A DNA stretch of 64,000 nt from Myxococcales bacterium (GCA_947483555.1 CANKMW010000031.1:1-64000), one strand, 5' to 3'. Counted from the stretch's first letter, positions 51,103 to 59,357 are shown. The notes: a model not told the origin generated them from the letters alone. Translations and numbers: made by a program.

Positions 51103-51861
51103 CTAGGCGTGCTGGCTCGACACCGACACCACCTCGCCGGTCATGTACGAGGCGTAATCGCTGGCCAGGAAGATGATCACGTTGGCGACTTCCCACGGCT
51201 CGGCGCCGCGTCCGAACGCCTCGCGCGCGGTCAGGGTGTCGAGGACGTCCTGGCTGGTGACCTTCACCAGGTGCTTGTGCAAGGCCAGGCTGGGGGCGAC
51301 CGCGTTGATGCGCACGCCGGCCGGCGCCGCCTCGACGGCGGCGCAGCGGGTCAGCGCCATGACGCCGGCCTTGGCGGCCGCGTAGGCGGACTGCCCGGCC
51401 TGGGCGCGCCAGGCCAGGACCGATGCGTTGTTGACGATCACCCCGCTGCGCCGCGGCACCATGCGGCGCAGCGCCGCCCGCATCATGCGCATGGTGCCGG
51501 TCAGGCTGACGTCGAGGACCTGCTGCCACTGCTCGTCGGTCATCTCGGTCAAGGTCGCGGTGGCGCCGAGGCCGGCGTTGTTGACGACGATGTCGACCGC
51601 GCCCAGCTCGCGGTCGGCGGCCTCCCACAGGGCAGCGACGTCGGCCTCGAGGGCGACGTTGCAGCGCGCCGACGGCACCGCCAGCTCCTTGGCCGCCTCG
51701 GCGAGGCGGCGGTCGTGGACGTCGCTGATCATCACCCGCGCGCCTTCCTCGACCGCGCGTTTGGCGACCGCGAAGCCGATGCCAGTTCCGGCGGCGGCGG
51801 TGACCAGCACCGTCTTGCCGGCTAGCAGCTGACGTGGCGGCGGATAGGGGGGCGCGCTCAC
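51103..51861 (-). CDS. ipdF: Short-chain dehydrogenase of HIP catabolism
   Basis: The GTG at 51861 overlaps the upstream stop by 4 nt and gives 252 residues. It is an SDR with TAAAGTGIGFAVAKRA (an unusual cofactor loop shared with IpdF), NNAGLGATATLTEMTDEQW, NNASVLAWRAQAGQSAYAAAK with the Ser-Tyr-Lys set, and the C-terminal YMTGEVVSVSSQHA. These blocks agree, from memory, with mycobacterial IpdF (Rv3559c), which interconverts the C5 ketone and alcohol of HIP-CoA-type intermediates. Position in a KstR-box operon supports this. Confidence 0.87.
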   Translation of the reverse strand: MSAPPYPPPRQLLAGKTVLVTAAAGTGIGFAVAKRAVEEGARVMISDVHDRRLAEAAKELAVPSARCNVALEADVAALWEAADRELGAVDIVVNNAGLGATATLTEMTDEQWQQVLDVSLTGTMRMMRAALRRMVPRRSGVIVNNASVLAWRAQAGQSAYAAAKAGVMALTRCAAVEAAPAGVRINAVAPSLALHKHLVKVTSQDVLDTLTAREAFGRGAEPWEVANVIIFLASDYASYMTGEVVSVSSQHA

Positions 51862-52751
51862 GACGCCTTCCTCCACGCCGCGGTCTCCTCGGCCTCGCGA
51901 CGCAGGTCGTCGAGCAGCGCCTGCACCGAGGCGCGCACCGCGGCGTCGACCTCGAGCACGACGTGGTCGGACGGTTCCTCGCCCGGCGCCACGGTCGGCG
52001 GCACGATCGGCCGTCCGAAGCGGTAGCGCAGCCGGGCCGGGATGGGTAGGTGTGGCCACGGGCCGATCGACAGCCCCCACGGCAACGACAGCGCGATCGG
52101 AAACACGTTGGCGCGCGTCAACTCGCGGAGCCGGATGCGACGCGCCAGCTCGCGGCCGTCGGTGAGCACGAACAGGGTCTCGTGGGCACCGGCGTTGGCC
52201 ACCGGCACGATCGGCACTCCGGCGGAGATCGCGGTGCGGGCGTAGCCGGTGCGGCCACCGAACTGGACCCGGTAACGGTCGCGGTACGGCCGCCAGGTGT
52301 CGACGTCGCCGCCGGGCATGACCAGCAGGTCGCGGCGCCAGTGGGTGAGGACCTCCTTGGCGACGCCGCGGCCGGCGCGTAGCACACCGATCCGCCCGAA
52401 GAAGCGGGCGGTGACGCGGGTCGACAGGATGATCTCGTGGGCCATGGGATGGATCGGCCGCGCGGTGCCGAAGCGCTGATACCACGCGAACGCGAAGCCC
52501 CAGACATCGGGGATGCTGGTGCCGCCCGAATGGTTCGACACCACCATCACCGGCGTTTCTGGAACATGTTCCATGCCGCGCACGTCGAGGTCAAAGTAGT
52601 GACCGGGTCCGAAGAAGCGGCCGGCGAAGCGCAAGACCTGCATCACGGCGTCCGGATCGTACGCGCCGGGATCGCAAGCACCGTCGGGGGCGCCGGCTTT
52701 TCGGTGCAGCCACTGCAGCAGGCGGCCGCCTTCCTGGGTGGAGGTCATCAT
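51858..52751 (-). CDS. PlsC-like acyltransferase
   Basis: The 297-residue protein belongs to the glycerophospholipid acyltransferase family: VMVVSNHSGGTSIPDVWGFA holds the NHS motif, ARFFGRIGVLRAGRG and LLVMPGGDVDTWRPYR are the second and third blocks, and GVPIVPVANAGAHETLF the fourth. The His-to-Asp spacing in the first block is longer than the usual HX4D, as in a distinct subgroup. It heads the long minus-strand operon (acyltransferase-ipdF-MaoC pair-F420 genes) and starts 33 bp from an operator box. A role in steroid or lipid esterification is possible but not shown. Confidence 0.8.
   Translation of the reverse strand: MMTSTQEGGRLLQWLHRKAGAPDGACDPGAYDPDAVMQVLRFAGRFFGPGHYFDLDVRGMEHVPETPVMVVSNHSGGTSIPDVWGFAFAWYQRFGTARPIHPMAHEIILSTRVTARFFGRIGVLRAGRGVAKEVLTHWRRDLLVMPGGDVDTWRPYRDRYRVQFGGRTGYARTAISAGVPIVPVANAGAHETLFVLTDGRELARRIRLRELTRANVFPIALSLPWGLSIGPWPHLPIPARLRYRFGRPIVPPTVAPGEEPSDHVVLEVDAAVRASVQALLDDLRREAEETAAWRKAS
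52560..52573. promoter_or_regulatory. KstR-type operator box 4 (intragenic)
   Basis: TGGAACATGTTCCA is a perfect 14-bp palindrome that fits TNNAACNNGTTNNA. It lies inside the acyltransferase gene, about 180 bp from its start. It might be an auxiliary operator with box 5, 225 bp away, or a chance match. Confidence 0.4.
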
Positions 52752-52784
52752 CGCCTTCTCAGACTACCCGCTTGCCCTCCAGAG

Positions 52785-52798
52785 TGAAACATGTTTCA
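52785..52798. promoter_or_regulatory. KstR-type operator box 5
   Basis: TGAAACATGTTTCA is a perfect palindrome fitting TNNAACNNGTTNNA. It lies between the acyltransferase-led operon, which contains the F420 genes, and the divergent Rieske oxygenase gene, and could control both. Confidence 0.8.
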
Positions 52799-52835
52799 GT
52801 CACGAACGGAAACCACGAAGAGGAGAGAGCGCCCG

Positions 52836-53795
52836 ATGAGCCGCTTCCCGATGCCCCGCTATCCCAACGGCTGGTTCCAGGTCGCCTACAGCGACGAGCT
52901 GGCTCCGGGCGCGGTCCGCCCGCTGCGTTACTTCGGCAAGGACCTGGTGCTGTTCCGCACCGAGGCCGGCGACGCTCGCCTGCTCGACGCCCACTGTCCC
53001 CACCTCGGCGCCCACCTCGGCCACGGCGGCAAGGTCAAGGGCGACTGCATCGAGTGTCCGTTCCACGCCTGGAAGTTCGACGGTGCCGGCGCGTGTCGCG
53101 AGATTCCGTACGGCAAGAAGATCCCGCCGCGCGCCCAGCTCGGCACCTGGCCGCTGCGCGAGGTCAACGGGCTGATCATGACGTGGCACCACGGTGGCGG
53201 CGAACCGCCGGGCTGGGAAGTTCCGGTGCTGCCCGAGTATCAGAACCCCGACTGGACGCCCTACGAGACCCGGAACTGGAAGGTCCGGACCCACAACCAG
53301 GAGATGGCCGAGAACTCGGTCGACTCGGCCCACTTCCTGTACCTGCATGGCACGCAGGAGATGCCGACCACCAACGCCGAGATGCTCGGCCACATCCTGC
53401 ACACCACCTCGCAGACCCTGATGAAGACGCCGCAGGGCAAGGTCAAGGGCGAGATCGATGTCCACGTCCACGGCTTCGGCTTCACGACCACCCGCTTCCG
53501 GGGCCTGGTCGAGACCCTGCTGGTCAGCTCGGCGACCGCGATCGACGACGAGGTCTGCGAGCTGCGCTTCGCGTTCACGCTCAAGAAGATGGTCAACGAC
53601 GGAGTGACCAGCACGGTCGGGGCCGCGTTCATGCGCGAGGTTGCGCGCCAGCTCGAGCAGGACATCCCGATCTGGGAGAACAAGATCTACGTCAACCCGC
53701 CGGTGCTGGTCGACGGCGACGGGCCGATCGGCATGTTCCGCCGCTGGTCGAAGCAGTTCTACGTCGGCCACCCGGGCGCCGACCTGGCGGAGTAG
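52836..53795 (+). CDS. Rieske non-haem iron oxygenase, KshA/Neverland-like
   Basis: The ATG at 52836 follows a strong AGGAGAG and gives 319 residues. The Rieske cluster ligands are in CPHLGAHLGHGG and CIECPFHAWKF. The mononuclear iron site is NSVDSAHFLYLHG. The string CPHLGAHL, the GDCIECPFHAW block and IPYGKKIPPRAQLGTWPLRE look closer to Neverland/DAF-36 cholesterol 7-desaturases than to KshA, whose Rieske motif has CRHMGGDL. Both families share a C-terminal domain. It may hydroxylate the steroid nucleus at C9 as KshA does, or act on a sterol. A reductase partner is not encoded nearby. Confidence 0.8.
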   Translation: MSRFPMPRYPNGWFQVAYSDELAPGAVRPLRYFGKDLVLFRTEAGDARLLDAHCPHLGAHLGHGGKVKGDCIECPFHAWKFDGAGACREIPYGKKIPPRAQLGTWPLREVNGLIMTWHHGGGEPPGWEVPVLPEYQNPDWTPYETRNWKVRTHNQEMAENSVDSAHFLYLHGTQEMPTTNAEMLGHILHTTSQTLMKTPQGKVKGEIDVHVHGFGFTTTRFRGLVETLLVSSATAIDDEVCELRFAFTLKKMVNDGVTSTVGAAFMREVARQLEQDIPIWENKIYVNPPVLVDGDGPIGMFRRWSKQFYVGHPGADLAE

Positions 53796-53799
53796 GGGC

Positions 53800-53832
53800 C
53801 CTTCGACTCGCTTCGTTCGCTCAGGACGAACG
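53800..53832. repeat. Palindromic element, copy 5 (degenerate)
   Basis: CCTTCGACTCGCTTCGTTCG and GCTCAGGACGAACGG recall the element family with a shortened centre. It begins 5 nt after the Rieske gene stop. Confidence 0.7.
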
Positions 53833-53847
53833 GAGTTGTGGCCAGGC

Positions 53848-53876
53848 CCTTCGACTCGCGTCGCTCGCTCAGGGCG
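53848..53876. repeat. Palindromic element, copy 6 (supplies a gene end)
   Basis: CCTTCGACTCGCGTCGCTCG and GCTCAGGGC follow copy 5 in direct orientation. The stop codon of the acyl-CoA dehydrogenase at 53869 lies inside this copy, so the element forms the last residues of that protein. Confidence 0.7.
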
Positions 53877-54930
53877 AGCGGGATTCCACGGGGGCTGCGA
53901 GCAACGCACCCAGGCGGGCCAGATGCGCGCTGGCGCCGCCGAGCTCGAGCTCGAGCCACTTCGACAGCGGGTAGTAGCGGGCCAGCGGATAGCCGAGGTC
54001 GAAGCCGATGCCGCCGTGCAGGTGCTGGGCGGCGTAGGTGACGCGCTGGCCGGCGTCGGCGGCGAAGAACTTGGCGACCGCCACCTCGCGCGCCGCCGGC
54101 AGGCTCTGGCTCAGGCGCCACGCCGCTTCCCACAGCGTGAGGCGGATGGTCTCGACATCGATGTAGGCGTCGGCGGCGCGCTGGGCCACCGCCTGGAAGG
54201 TCGCGATCGGCCGATCGAACTGGGTGCGCTGCGAGGTGTAGGTCGCGGTCATGCGCAGCACCTTGTCGACCACGCCGAGCTCGAGCGCGCACAGGCCGAT
54301 CGTGGCGCGGTCGAGCAACCAGGAGAACATCGATGCATCGCCGAGCGGCTCGGCGACCGCACCGTCGAGTCTCACCAGACCCTGGGTTTCGCCGGTGGTG
54401 GCGAGCTGCGCCTCGATGGCCACCCCGGGGCTGGCCGGATCGACGACGAACAGGCCGGGCTCACCATCCTCGCGCACCGCCGAGACCACCAGCCGGGCGG
54501 CGCGATCGGCGACCGGCACGCAGGTCTTGACGCCAGTGAGGCGCCCGGCGCGCGCCGTCGTCGATGGCCGCCACGGGTCGCCGCCGTCGGGCTCGTGCAG
54601 GGCCAGCGTCACGATCGCCGTCCCGCTGGCGACCGCGGTCAAGATCTCGCGCTGGGCGGGCGTGCCGCGGTGGTCGATCGCGAGCGCCGCGGTCGACACC
54701 GCCCACAGCGGCACCGGGGCGGCGGCGGCACCGGCGGCGGTGAGCAGGGCGACGTGCTCGAGCAGGCCGTGGCCGGCACCGCCGACGTCCTCGCGCAGCG
54801 CGACGCCGAGCAGGCCGGCGCCGGCCAGCGCGGTCCACAGCGCGGCGGGCTGCTTGCCGTCGTGGTCGGTGAAGATCTTGGTCGCCAGCGCGGCGACCTC
54901 CTGCTGTTCGTCGGTGAGGGCGAAGTCCAT
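53869..54930 (-). CDS. Acyl-CoA dehydrogenase, beta-type subunit (ChsE2/ChsE5-like)
   Basis: The ATG at 54930 gives MDFALTDEQQEVAALATKIF and 353 residues. The acyl-CoA dehydrogenase fold is visible (GLLGVALREDVGGAGHGLLE, TSQRTQFDRPIATFQAVAQR, HLHGGIGFDLGYPLARYYPL), but LDRATIGLCALELG stands where catalytic subunits have ER, so the base is missing. It follows a ChsE4-like gene by 23 nt; together they match the heterotetrameric side-chain dehydrogenases of M. tuberculosis. The last residues (VESRSP) and the stop come from a palindromic element. Confidence 0.85.
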   Translation of the reverse strand: MDFALTDEQQEVAALATKIFTDHDGKQPAALWTALAGAGLLGVALREDVGGAGHGLLEHVALLTAAGAAAAPVPLWAVSTAALAIDHRGTPAQREILTAVASGTAIVTLALHEPDGGDPWRPSTTARAGRLTGVKTCVPVADRAARLVVSAVREDGEPGLFVVDPASPGVAIEAQLATTGETQGLVRLDGAVAEPLGDASMFSWLLDRATIGLCALELGVVDKVLRMTATYTSQRTQFDRPIATFQAVAQRAADAYIDVETIRLTLWEAAWRLSQSLPAAREVAVAKFFAADAGQRVTYAAQHLHGGIGFDLGYPLARYYPLSKWLELELGGASAHLARLGALLAAPVESRSP

Positions 54931-54953
54931 GATCGATCCTTCTCGCGCCGGTG

Positions 54954-56129
54954 TCAGCGCGGCGCGCGCGGCATGCCCAGGCCGAGCTGGGCGATGATGT
55001 CGCGCTGCACCTCGTTGGTGCCGCCGCCGAACGTCAGCACCAGGGTGGTGCGGTAGTAGGTCTCCATCCGCCCGCGCAACAGCGCGCCCGGCGATCCGGC
55101 CTTGAGCACGCCGGGCAGGCCAAGCACCTCGAGCAGCCACTGGTAGACCAGGATGAACGATTCGCTGCCGAACACCTTCACCGCCGACGACTCGGCGGGA
55201 TCGAGGCGATCGAGGCCGACGTTCCAGGCTTGCCGCCAGGTCATGAGCCGCAGCACGTCGAGTCGCGCCGCCGCGCGCGCCAGGTTGGCCTGCACCCACG
55301 GCTCGTCGATGACACGGCGGCCGTCGCCGCGCCGGGTGTCGCGCGCCCAGGCCGTGGTCTCCTCGACGAAGCGGGCCACCGGTCCGGGGACACTGAGGGC
55401 GACGCGCTCGTGGTTGAGCTGGTTGGTGATCAGCCGCCAGCCCTCGTTCTCGCGTGCGACCCGGCGTGACACCGGGACCCGGACGTCCTCGAGGTAGGTC
55501 ACGTTGGTGCGGTTGCCACCGAGCGTGTGGATCGGCGTGATCGTGACGCCCGGCGCGCGGCGGTCGACCATCAGGATCGAGATGCCCTTGTGCTTGGGCG
55601 CCGCCGGATCGGTGCGCACGGCCAGCCAGATGAAGTCGGCGTACTCGGCGAGCGAGGTGAACACCTTCTGGCCATTCACGATGTAGTCGTCGCCGTCGCG
55701 CACCGCGCGGGTCGTCAACGACGCCAGGTCGGTGCCGGCGCCGGGCTCGGAGTAGCCGATCGCGAAGTGCAGCTCGCCCTTGAGGATGCGGGGCAGGAAC
55801 GCCGCCTTCTGCTCCTCGGTGCCGAACTTCATGAGCGTCGGTCCGACCGTGCACAGGGTCAAGAACGGGATCGGGAAGCCAGCGCGCTGGACCTCGTCGA
55901 AGAACAGGAACTGCTCGATGGCCGGGCGGGCGCGGCCACCCCACTCGCGCGGCCAGCCGACGCCGAGCCAGCCGTCGACGCCGAGCTGGCGCAGCACCTT
56001 GGTGTACAGCGGCCCACCGCCCTCGGTGCCGGCGACCTCGGCCAGGACGTCGGGGGTGATCAGCTCGGCGAAGTACGTGCGCAGCTGGTCACGGAGGGCT
56101 TTTTCGTCGGTAGAGAGGTCGATGAACAC
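54954..56129 (-). CDS. Acyl-CoA dehydrogenase, alpha-type subunit (ChsE4/ChsE1-like)
   Basis: The 391-residue protein starts MFIDLSTDEKALRDQLRTYF. It recalls FadE26/ChsE4 closely: GVGWPREWGGRARPAIEQFL, IGYSEPGAGTDLASLTTRAV, FTSLAEYADFIWLAVRTDP, NQLNHERVAL with the catalytic Glu, and LTFGGGTNEVQRDIIAQL. Such enzymes desaturate the CoA-activated cholesterol side chain as alpha2beta2 complexes. Its partner is the next gene (53869-54930). It lies 15 nt downstream of the ltp3-like gene in the operon behind box 6. Confidence 0.87.
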   Translation of the reverse strand: MFIDLSTDEKALRDQLRTYFAELITPDVLAEVAGTEGGGPLYTKVLRQLGVDGWLGVGWPREWGGRARPAIEQFLFFDEVQRAGFPIPFLTLCTVGPTLMKFGTEEQKAAFLPRILKGELHFAIGYSEPGAGTDLASLTTRAVRDGDDYIVNGQKVFTSLAEYADFIWLAVRTDPAAPKHKGISILMVDRRAPGVTITPIHTLGGNRTNVTYLEDVRVPVSRRVARENEGWRLITNQLNHERVALSVPGPVARFVEETTAWARDTRRGDGRRVIDEPWVQANLARAAARLDVLRLMTWRQAWNVGLDRLDPAESSAVKVFGSESFILVYQWLLEVLGLPGVLKAGSPGALLRGRMETYYRTTLVLTFGGGTNEVQRDIIAQLGLGMPRAPR

Positions 56130-56144
56130 GCGTGCTCCTGGTCC

Positions 56145-57299
56145 CTAGGGTCGGTCGCGGCCGACGATCCACATGGCGAAGAACTGCGAGCCGCCGCCGT
56201 AGGCATGGCCCAGCGCACGGCGTGCGCCGTCGACCTGGTGTTCGCCGGCCTGATCGCGAACCTGCATCGCGGCCTCGGCGAAGCGCAGCATCCCGCTGGC
56301 GCCGATCGGGTTCGAGGACAGCACGCCGCCCGACGGGTTGATGGGCAGGGCACCGCCGAGCGCGGTGACGCCGCTCGCCGTCATTCGCCAGCCGTCGCCG
56401 GACGCCGCGAAACCGAGGTTCTCGAGCCACATCGGCTCGAACCACGAGAACGGAACGTAGATCTCGGCGACGTCGATGTCGCGACGCGGGTCAGCGATCC
56501 GAGCCTGGGCGTAGACGTCGCGGGCGCAGTCGCGCCCGGCCTGCGGGTCGACCTGGTTGCGACCGGCGAAGACCACTGGCTCGCTGCGGGTGGCCAGCCC
56601 GTGTACCCACGCCGGCGGCCGCGGTGCGGCGCGGGCGCCGTCTTCGTCGGTGAGCACCATCGCGCAGGCGCCGTCGGAGGACGGACAGGTCTCGAGGTAG
56701 CGGATCGGATCCCACAGCATCGGCGAGTCGCGCACCATGGCCAGGTCGATGCCCTTGATGCGCAGGTGGGCGTACGGGTTCTTGAGCGCGTGCTGGCGAT
56801 CCTTGACCGCCACCATCATGCCGACGTCGTCGGGCGCGCCGGTGCGGTGGATGTACGCCCGGACCAGCGGCGCGAAGTAGCCGCCGGCGCCGGCGGTGAG
56901 CTGGGGCTGGAACGGGATGCGCGGCGACAGCGCCCACATCGCGTCGGACTCCGACTGCTTCTCGAAGGCGACGGTGAGGACCCGGCGATGAACGCCGCTG
57001 ATCACCGTCTGCGCGGCCACGATCGCTGTCGAGCCGCCGACCGAGCCGGCGGTATGCACGCGCATGATCGGCTTGCCGGCGGCGCCGAGGGCGTCGGCGA
57101 GGTACAGCTCCGGCATCATCACGCCCTCGAACATGTCGGGAGCCTTGCCGAGCACCACGGCGTCGATGTCTTTCCAGTCGAGTTCGGCGTCGGCGAGGGC
57201 GCGGGCCGCCGCCTCGCGGACCAGGCCGGCGATCGAGACGTCCTGGCGCTTGGCCTTGTGGTGGGTCTGGCCGATGCCGATGATGGCGCAGCGATTCAC
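56145..57299 (-). CDS. ltp3: Thiolase-like lipid-transfer protein, Ltp3-like
   Basis: The GTG at 57299 overlaps the ltp4-like stop by 4 nt and gives 384 residues. It is a thiolase-superfamily protein of the SCP-x/Ltp type. Blocks shared with Rv3523 are KRQDVSIAGLVREA, VLGKAPDMFEGVMMPELYLA, RVHTAGSVGGSTAIVAAQ, DPIRYLETCPSSDGACAMV, EIYVPFSWFEPMWLENLGFA and GHAYGGGSQFFAMWIVG. The usual thiolase nucleophile Cys is replaced by Ser/Val in TAGSVGGS, as in Ltp proteins; steroid Ltp2 is a retro-aldolase. It may split a side-chain CoA ester together with the DUF35 and Ltp4-like proteins. Confidence 0.87.
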   Translation of the reverse strand: MNRCAIIGIGQTHHKAKRQDVSIAGLVREAAARALADAELDWKDIDAVVLGKAPDMFEGVMMPELYLADALGAAGKPIMRVHTAGSVGGSTAIVAAQTVISGVHRRVLTVAFEKQSESDAMWALSPRIPFQPQLTAGAGGYFAPLVRAYIHRTGAPDDVGMMVAVKDRQHALKNPYAHLRIKGIDLAMVRDSPMLWDPIRYLETCPSSDGACAMVLTDEDGARAAPRPPAWVHGLATRSEPVVFAGRNQVDPQAGRDCARDVYAQARIADPRRDIDVAEIYVPFSWFEPMWLENLGFAASGDGWRMTASGVTALGGALPINPSGGVLSSNPIGASGMLRFAEAAMQVRDQAGEHQVDGARRALGHAYGGGSQFFAMWIVGRDRP

Positions 57300-58342
57300 G
57301 ACGCCACCTCGCTGGAGAGTACGCAGACCAGGTTCTGCTGCAGGCACGGTCCGCTGGTGGCGTGGGCGACGGCATTGCGGGCCCGGCCGTCGTGGATGCG
57401 GGCCGCCGCCTCACCGAGCCGGGTCAGGCCGGCCACCATCATCGGGTTGGCGACCAGGGCGCCGCCCGACGGGTTGACGGCGACCTCGGCGCCGAGGCCA
57501 AGCGCGTCGCGCAGGATCAGCTCCTGGTGCGAGAACGGCGCATGCAGCTCGGCGACGTCGATGGGGCCGATGGTCGCGACGCCGGCGTGCTCGGCGGCGA
57601 TCGCCGTCGAGGTCGAGCGGGTCAGGTCGCGGCTGCCGAGCTGGTGCGGCTCGACGCGATGATCGATGCCACGGATCCACGCCGGTCGAGCGTGACGGCG
57701 GGCGGCGTCGCCGGCGGCCAGCACCACCGCGCAGGCGCCGTCGGAGATGGGCGGGCAGTCGTGGCGGCGCAGCGGCGCCACCAGATACGGCGTGGCGAGC
57801 AGCTCGGCCACCGCGCCACCCCGCCGCGCCGCCGCGACCACGGCCAGGTCACGCTCGGTGGCGCGGCCGCTGTCGAGCAGCGCGCGGGCCTGGAGCGCGG
57901 CCAGGCTCACCGCGTCGATGCCCAGCGGCGCCAGGTAATACGGATCGAGTTGCATCGTCAGCACCGCGGGCAGGTCACCGAGCGACGACTTGCCGTAGGC
58001 GTAGATCAGCGCGGTGTCGACGTCGCCCTGCTGCAACCTGACCCACGCCTCGTACAGCGCCCACGCACCATCCATCTCGACGTGGCTCTCGGCGATCGGT
58101 GGCCACGGCGCCACGCCGTCGAGCGCGGTGACGAACGAGAACGGTCGCCCGATCAGGTAGTCGCAGCTGCCCGAGACCGTGAAGCCGATGTCCTGGCGCG
58201 TCAGGCCGGCCTGGCGCAGCGCCGCGGTGACCACGGGTTGCACCAGCTCGGTCTCGTCGCGGGCGGTGTCGCGACGTACCGGCGGCAGCTGCGCGAAGCT
58301 GACGATCGCCACGTCGCGGCGCCGGGCGCGCGACGCGCTCAC
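57296..58342 (-). CDS. ltp4: Thiolase-like lipid-transfer protein, Ltp4-like
   Basis: The GTG at 58342 overlaps the DUF35 gene stop by 4 nt and gives 348 residues. The thiolase-like scaffold is seen in RRDVAIVSFAQLPPVRRD, GFTVSGSCDYLIGRPFSFV, ISDGACAVVLAAGDAARR, ELHAPFSHQELILRDALGL and VNPSGGALVANPMMVAGL. It corresponds by order and similarity to Rv3522 between Rv3521 and Rv3523. The active-site cysteine block of true thiolases is not evident. It probably forms a complex with the DUF35 protein and Ltp3-like protein; this is inferred from Ltp2-ChsH2. Confidence 0.85.
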   Translation of the reverse strand: MSASRARRRDVAIVSFAQLPPVRRDTARDETELVQPVVTAALRQAGLTRQDIGFTVSGSCDYLIGRPFSFVTALDGVAPWPPIAESHVEMDGAWALYEAWVRLQQGDVDTALIYAYGKSSLGDLPAVLTMQLDPYYLAPLGIDAVSLAALQARALLDSGRATERDLAVVAAARRGGAVAELLATPYLVAPLRRHDCPPISDGACAVVLAAGDAARRHARPAWIRGIDHRVEPHQLGSRDLTRSTSTAIAAEHAGVATIGPIDVAELHAPFSHQELILRDALGLGAEVAVNPSGGALVANPMMVAGLTRLGEAAARIHDGRARNAVAHATSGPCLQQNLVCVLSSEVAS

Positions 58343-59331
58343 AGGTGCCTCGCGATCTGGTCGTGGGGCGCGTCGGGCTCGCCGGTGGGCTCGAACCAGC
58401 GGATGCTGGCCAGCGTCGGCCCCAGCTGGTCGTCGGCAACCCAGACCGCCCGCACGCGCATGCCCATGCGGACCTCCTCGGGCGGAATGCCGCGCAGCAG
58501 GTGGAAGATCGGCATGTCGGCGCCTTCGAGCAGCACGGCGACGGATGCGTACGGGGGCGGGAACGGCGCGGCGTCGAACGGGATCCGGATGATGCAGAAC
58601 GTGGTGACCACGCCGTGGTCGGCGACCTCGACCGGGGCGTCGGCAGGCACGCCGCAGGTCGGGCACGCGCCGCGCGGTGGCAGGTAGACCTTGGTGCACA
58701 CCGGGCACCGGCCGCCGACGATGCGGCGCTCGGCGAGCGCGCGCAGATAGGCCGACAGATGGCGGCCGGCGGTGACCGTGTAGTCGAGCGCGACCGGCGA
58801 CGGAAACATCGTCACCGGCGGCCGGTCGTCGCCCGCGGCTGCTGCTGAAGCTGCGGCTGCGGCTGCGGCTGCGGCTGCGGCTGCGGCTGCGGACTCGGGG
58901 ACAAAACACGCCAGGTCGCGGATCGATCCGGTCCGCTCGTCCTGCCAGCGCGGCACGACCCGCATCCCGGTGCGCATGGCGTCGATCGATCCGGCGTCGA
59001 CCGCGTGCAGCATCGCGCTGTCGGCGCCATCGAGCCGGACCAGCGCCCACGCAAATGGATGGGGGAGCGGATGCTCGCGCCGCGGCTCGGTCACCCACGC
59101 CCAGGTCGTGACCACGCCGCCCGGACCGACCACCGTCGGCTCGCCGGTCGCGGCGCCGTCGGCGTCGTACTCGAGTGGCGGCACCATCACGCTGCCGCTG
59201 GCGGTGCGCACGCCCTCGAGGCGGGCGTCGCGCAGGGCGCCCAGGAAGCGGCCGATCACCGGCCCGGTCGAGCGCTGGTACGTGTACTCGAGCCGGTACG
59301 GGGCCTCGAGCACCTCCTCGTCGCGATCCAT
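58339..59331 (-). CDS. Double DUF35 OB-fold protein with zinc ribbon, Rv3521-like
   Basis: The 330-residue protein has an N-terminal DUF35-like OB fold (YTYQRSTGPVIGRFLGALRD to about residue 150), a spacer of about 14 alanines near 150-165, and a second unit with a zinc ribbon CPVCTKVYLPPRGACPTCG followed by an OB fold (VTTFCIIRIPFDAAPFPPP, EVRMGMRVRAVWV). DUF35 proteins bind thiolase-like aldolases; in ChsH2 this domain holds Ltp2. The order DUF35-ltp4-ltp3 equals Rv3521-Rv3522-Rv3523. The poly-Ala spacer stems from a hexanucleotide repeat and may vary among strains. It is the first gene behind operator box 6. Confidence 0.87.
   Translation of the reverse strand: MDRDEEVLEAPYRLEYTYQRSTGPVIGRFLGALRDARLEGVRTASGSVMVPPLEYDADGAATGEPTVVGPGGVVTTWAWVTEPRREHPLPHPFAWALVRLDGADSAMLHAVDAGSIDAMRTGMRVVPRWQDERTGSIRDLACFVPESAAAAAAAAAAAAAASAAAAGDDRPPVTMFPSPVALDYTVTAGRHLSAYLRALAERRIVGGRCPVCTKVYLPPRGACPTCGVPADAPVEVADHGVVTTFCIIRIPFDAAPFPPPYASVAVLLEGADMPIFHLLRGIPPEEVRMGMRVRAVWVADDQLGPTLASIRWFEPTGEPDAPHDQIARHL
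58851..58892 (+). repeat. Hexanucleotide microsatellite, seven copies of CTGCGG
   Basis: Seven perfect CTGCGG units lie in the DUF35 gene and encode Ala-Ala pairs on the minus strand. Units of six keep the frame if the number changes. Confidence 0.95.
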
Positions 59332-59337
59332 GACCCG

Positions 59338-59357
59338 AACTAGAACATGTTCTAGTT
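59338..59357. promoter_or_regulatory. KstR-type operator box 6
   Basis: AACTAGAACATGTTCTAGTT is a perfect 20-bp palindrome whose core (59341-59354) fits TNNAACNNGTTNNA. It begins 6 bp upstream of the DUF35 gene start and is the best box in the window. Confidence 0.85.
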
